Assembly (NCBI RefSeq): GCF_000494755.1
Contig: NC_022657.1
Location: 7,594,001 to 7,658,000, forward strand
Length of the DNA: 64,000 bases
Direction of reading: 5' to 3'
Source of the DNA: Amorphoplanes friuliensis DSM 7358
Lineage (GTDB): Bacteria; Actinomycetota; Actinomycetes; Mycobacteriales; Micromonosporaceae
Numbering within the stretch: the first letter of the stretch is position 1; the number at the start of each line of letters is the position of its first letter. Shown here one piece after another: positions 62,408 to 64,000 of this stretch. The notes beneath the pieces are model-generated. The model worked only from the letters and a program-made list of their open reading frames with translations, was not told the origin of the DNA and did no database searches. The position numbers and the translations under genes are program-made.

Positions 62408-62840
62408 TGCCCTGACGGGCGGCCAGCTCCTCGAGCAGCCGGCGCACCTGCCGCAGGTTGTTCTTCAGCTCCTCCTGCTCGTCGTGCTGGAAGGCGTCGT
62501 GATCGACGATGAGCTTGCTGGCGAAGTGCGCCGTGATCAGCGGGACGACGATCAGCACCATCACGGAGATGAGCAGGGCCGCCATGAAGCGTCCCTGCAC
62601 CGTCTCGGGTGAGATGTCGCCGTAACCGACCGTCGACGCGGTCACGACGGCCCACCAGAGGGCGTCGCCGTAGGACTCGTCCTCGAAGAAGTGGTAGAGC
62701 ACGCTGCACGTCACGATGAGGATCAGATAGGAGAGGATCAGCGTCGGCGGCGAGTTGGCCAGCCACACCAGCCCGCGGTAGATCGCCCGGAACGGCGCAA
62801 GCAGCAATCGCATCGGGTCATCGTGCACCGGCGGCGCCAC
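62358..62840 (-). CDS. Two-helix potassium channel
   Basis: 160 residues. Two transmembrane helices (LILSYLILIVTCSVLYHF and FMAALLISVMVLIVVPLI) surround a pore loop with selectivity filter TVGYGD. The cytoplasmic C-terminus is a charged coiled coil (EELKNNLRQVRRLLEEL). It has no RCK domain. It converges with the peptidase gene and the two reading frames overlap by 50 bases. GTG 62840 or ATG 62813 may be the start. Confidence 0.9.
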   Translation of the reverse strand: MAPPVHDDPMRLLLAPFRAIYRGLVWLANSPPTLILSYLILIVTCSVLYHFFEDESYGDALWWAVVTASTVGYGDISPETVQGRFMAALLISVMVLIVVPLITAHFASKLIVDHDAFQHDEQEELKNNLRQVRRLLEELAARQGITAEDSAAPPAEPSGR

Positions 62841-62878
62841 GCTGGGGCTCAGCCCGACGGGCGTGTCAGGATGGCCGG

Positions 62879-63355
62879 GTGGCCCAGGTGATCTTCCGAA
62901 TCGCGACCCGCGCGGACGTACCCGCGATCCTCGACCTGCTGACGAACGACGAGATAGCGCGTTCCCGCGCCGGCGGCGGCTCCCCGGCGGCGACCTCCGA
63001 GGAGGTCGATGCGGCGGTCTGGGCGGCGTTCGAGCAGATCGACGCCGACCCCCGCAACGAGCTGATCGTGGCCGACGAGGACGGCGAGGTAGTCGGCACC
63101 TGCCAGCTGACCTTCACCCCGTCGCTGAGCCGCGGCGGCACGGACCGCATGACCATCGAGGCCGTCCGGGTCCGCACCGATCGCCGCGGTCGTGGTGTGG
63201 GCCGGGCGATGATGCTGTGGTCGCTGGGCCGGGCCCGCGAACGCGGCTGCCGCCTGGCCCAGCTGACCACGGACAAACGCCGCACCGACGCCCACCGCTT
63301 CTACTCGGCGCTGGGCTTCGAACCTTCGCACGAGGGCTTCAAGATGGCGCTCTGA
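62879..63355 (+). CDS. GNAT-family N-acetyltransferase
   Basis: 158 residues. The acetyl-CoA loop is VRVRTDRRGRGVGRAMMLWSL and the C-terminal end AHRFYSALGFEPSHEGFKM. LDLLTNDEIARSRAGGG near the N-terminus is typical of a common actinobacterial subgroup. The substrate is unknown. The start is GTG 62879. Confidence 0.92.
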   Translation: MAQVIFRIATRADVPAILDLLTNDEIARSRAGGGSPAATSEEVDAAVWAAFEQIDADPRNELIVADEDGEVVGTCQLTFTPSLSRGGTDRMTIEAVRVRTDRRGRGVGRAMMLWSLGRARERGCRLAQLTTDKRRTDAHRFYSALGFEPSHEGFKMAL

Positions 63356-63358
63356 CCG

Positions 63359-64000
63359 TCACTCGGTGCGCAGCGCCACCGCCGTCCGGGTGCGGGCGGC
63401 CCAGCCCGCCGGCAGCAACGCCCCGAGCAGGGCTGTTGCCGGCCCGCCAAGGGCGAGCACGATGAGCAGCACCGGGCCGTAGACGTCGAGCAGCGTTTCG
63501 GGCACGTGCAGCCCGCCGCTCGCGGCCATCGCGGGCACGACCAGCCGCTGCATCACCACACCCACGGGTACGCCGAGCAGCCCGCCGGCCACGCCGATCC
63601 CCGCGACGGACGCGACCACCATGACGATGGTCTGCCGCGGTGTCATGCCCAGCGCCTTGTGGACGCCGAGATCGTGGACGCGGTCGCGCAGGTCGAGGAT
63701 GAGCATGTTGAGCACACCGAGGGCGGCCACCGCGATGAGCAGCAGCGTCAGCGTCGCGGTCAGGCCCTGCACGACCACGAGCAGGGGATCGATCTCGCCG
63801 CCGTTCGGGTGCGCGGTCCAGCCCGCGGGGAGGACACCCGTCAGCGCCTCGGCGTAGGAGCCGGCGTCGGTGCCGTCGGTAAGCGCGATCCGGAACTCAC
63901 CGGGGCTCAGGCCGGGCACGGTCGCGGCGCTGGTGAAGACCCCGGTGCCCGTCTCGAACACCTCGCCCACCACGCGCAGGGCGACCGGCCGGCCCGCCAC
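63359..64000 (-). CDS. ABC transporter FtsX-like permease, N-terminal part missing
   Basis: The last 213 residues of a MacB/FtsX-type permease; the gene continues beyond the right edge. A periplasmic portion is followed by three helices (about 70-100, 120-150, 175-200), with the signature DLGVHKALGMTPRQTIVMVV between the first two. Such proteins export lipids or peptides or act in mechanotransmission with an ATPase expected outside the window. Confidence 0.9.
   Translation of the reverse strand: MAGRPVALRVVGEVFETGTGVFTSAATVPGLSPGEFRIALTDGTDAGSYAEALTGVLPAGWTAHPNGGEIDPLLVVVQGLTATLTLLLIAVAALGVLNMLILDLRDRVHDLGVHKALGMTPRQTIVMVVASVAGIGVAGGLLGVPVGVVMQRLVVPAMAASGGLHVPETLLDVYGPVLLIVLALGGPATALLGALLPAGWAARTRTAVALRTE

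Overview
The window is high-GC actinobacterial chromosome, most likely from Micromonosporaceae (Actinoplanes-like). Grounds: heavy G/C third positions, many GTG starts, chains of 4-base ATGA/GTGA gene overlaps, an Lsr2 nucleoid protein, a BsaP-type partner beside biotin synthase, a polyphosphate-glucokinase-like ROK protein, LigC, and a CelR/CebR-type cellulose circuit. No rRNA, tRNA, phage or CRISPR was seen. The genus is an inference.

Layout. 0-4.2 kb: 5'-truncated GMC oxidoreductase, secreted GH12-CBM2 cellulase under a perfect CelR-type operator, Lsr2, and an SDR. 4.2-5.85 kb: an IS701-family element and a MITE, stacked in a CTAG tetranucleotide that supplies the stop codons of the two convergent flanking genes. 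5.85-9.4 kb: a PaoABC-like molybdenum hydroxylase operon. 9.4-14.7 kb: NAD-epimerase-like protein, small His/Asp-rich secreted protein, membrane PAS-GGDEF-EAL protein, methyltransferase. 14.75-20.2 kb: 5-oxoproline utilisation operon (NRAMP-like transporter, pxpA, ycsI-like, pxpB, pxpC, GntR/FCD regulator) behind a promoter with a paired operator. 20.2-22.6 kb: HAD hydrolase, ROK kinase, AlkA-like glycosylase. 22.9-27.7 kb: envelope and secreted proteins followed upstream by a sigma/anti-sigma pair. 28.2-29.3 kb: ArsR-AHSA1-SnoaL operon.

29.5-35.9 kb is the most striking block: one minus-strand operon HerA-like, SbcD (Mre11), SbcC (Rad50), NurA-like. This is the gene set of archaeal DNA end resection, with junctions of 9 nt, ATGA and GTGA. 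36-38 kb: a 39-aa Cys-rich ORF overlapping a RibD-type reductase gene, and a CelR-like LacI regulator that probably acts on the GH12 operator at 2.8 kb. 38-40 kb: a stand-alone ACT protein and an ACT-GNAT acetyltransferase. 40-43.8 kb: biotin genes bsaP-bioB diverging from bioF-bioD-GNAT. 43.9-50.4 kb: CorC/HlyC-like protein, GH65 plus PfkB kinase, GAF protein, lipid kinase, small membrane protein.

50.5-52.9 kb: two genes of unknown role, then about 1.1 kb of non-coding DNA with two arrays of 41-bp palindromic units. Related palindromes lie in an in-frame, low-complexity insertion of about 130 residues in pxpC, 33 kb away. 52.9-64 kb: MBL hydrolase, LURP-like protein, dGTPase, HipA-like kinase with DUF3037, a gene broken by three compensating 1-nt shifts, SDR, LigC, secreted TAP-like peptidase, K+ channel, GNAT, and a 5'-truncated FtsX permease.
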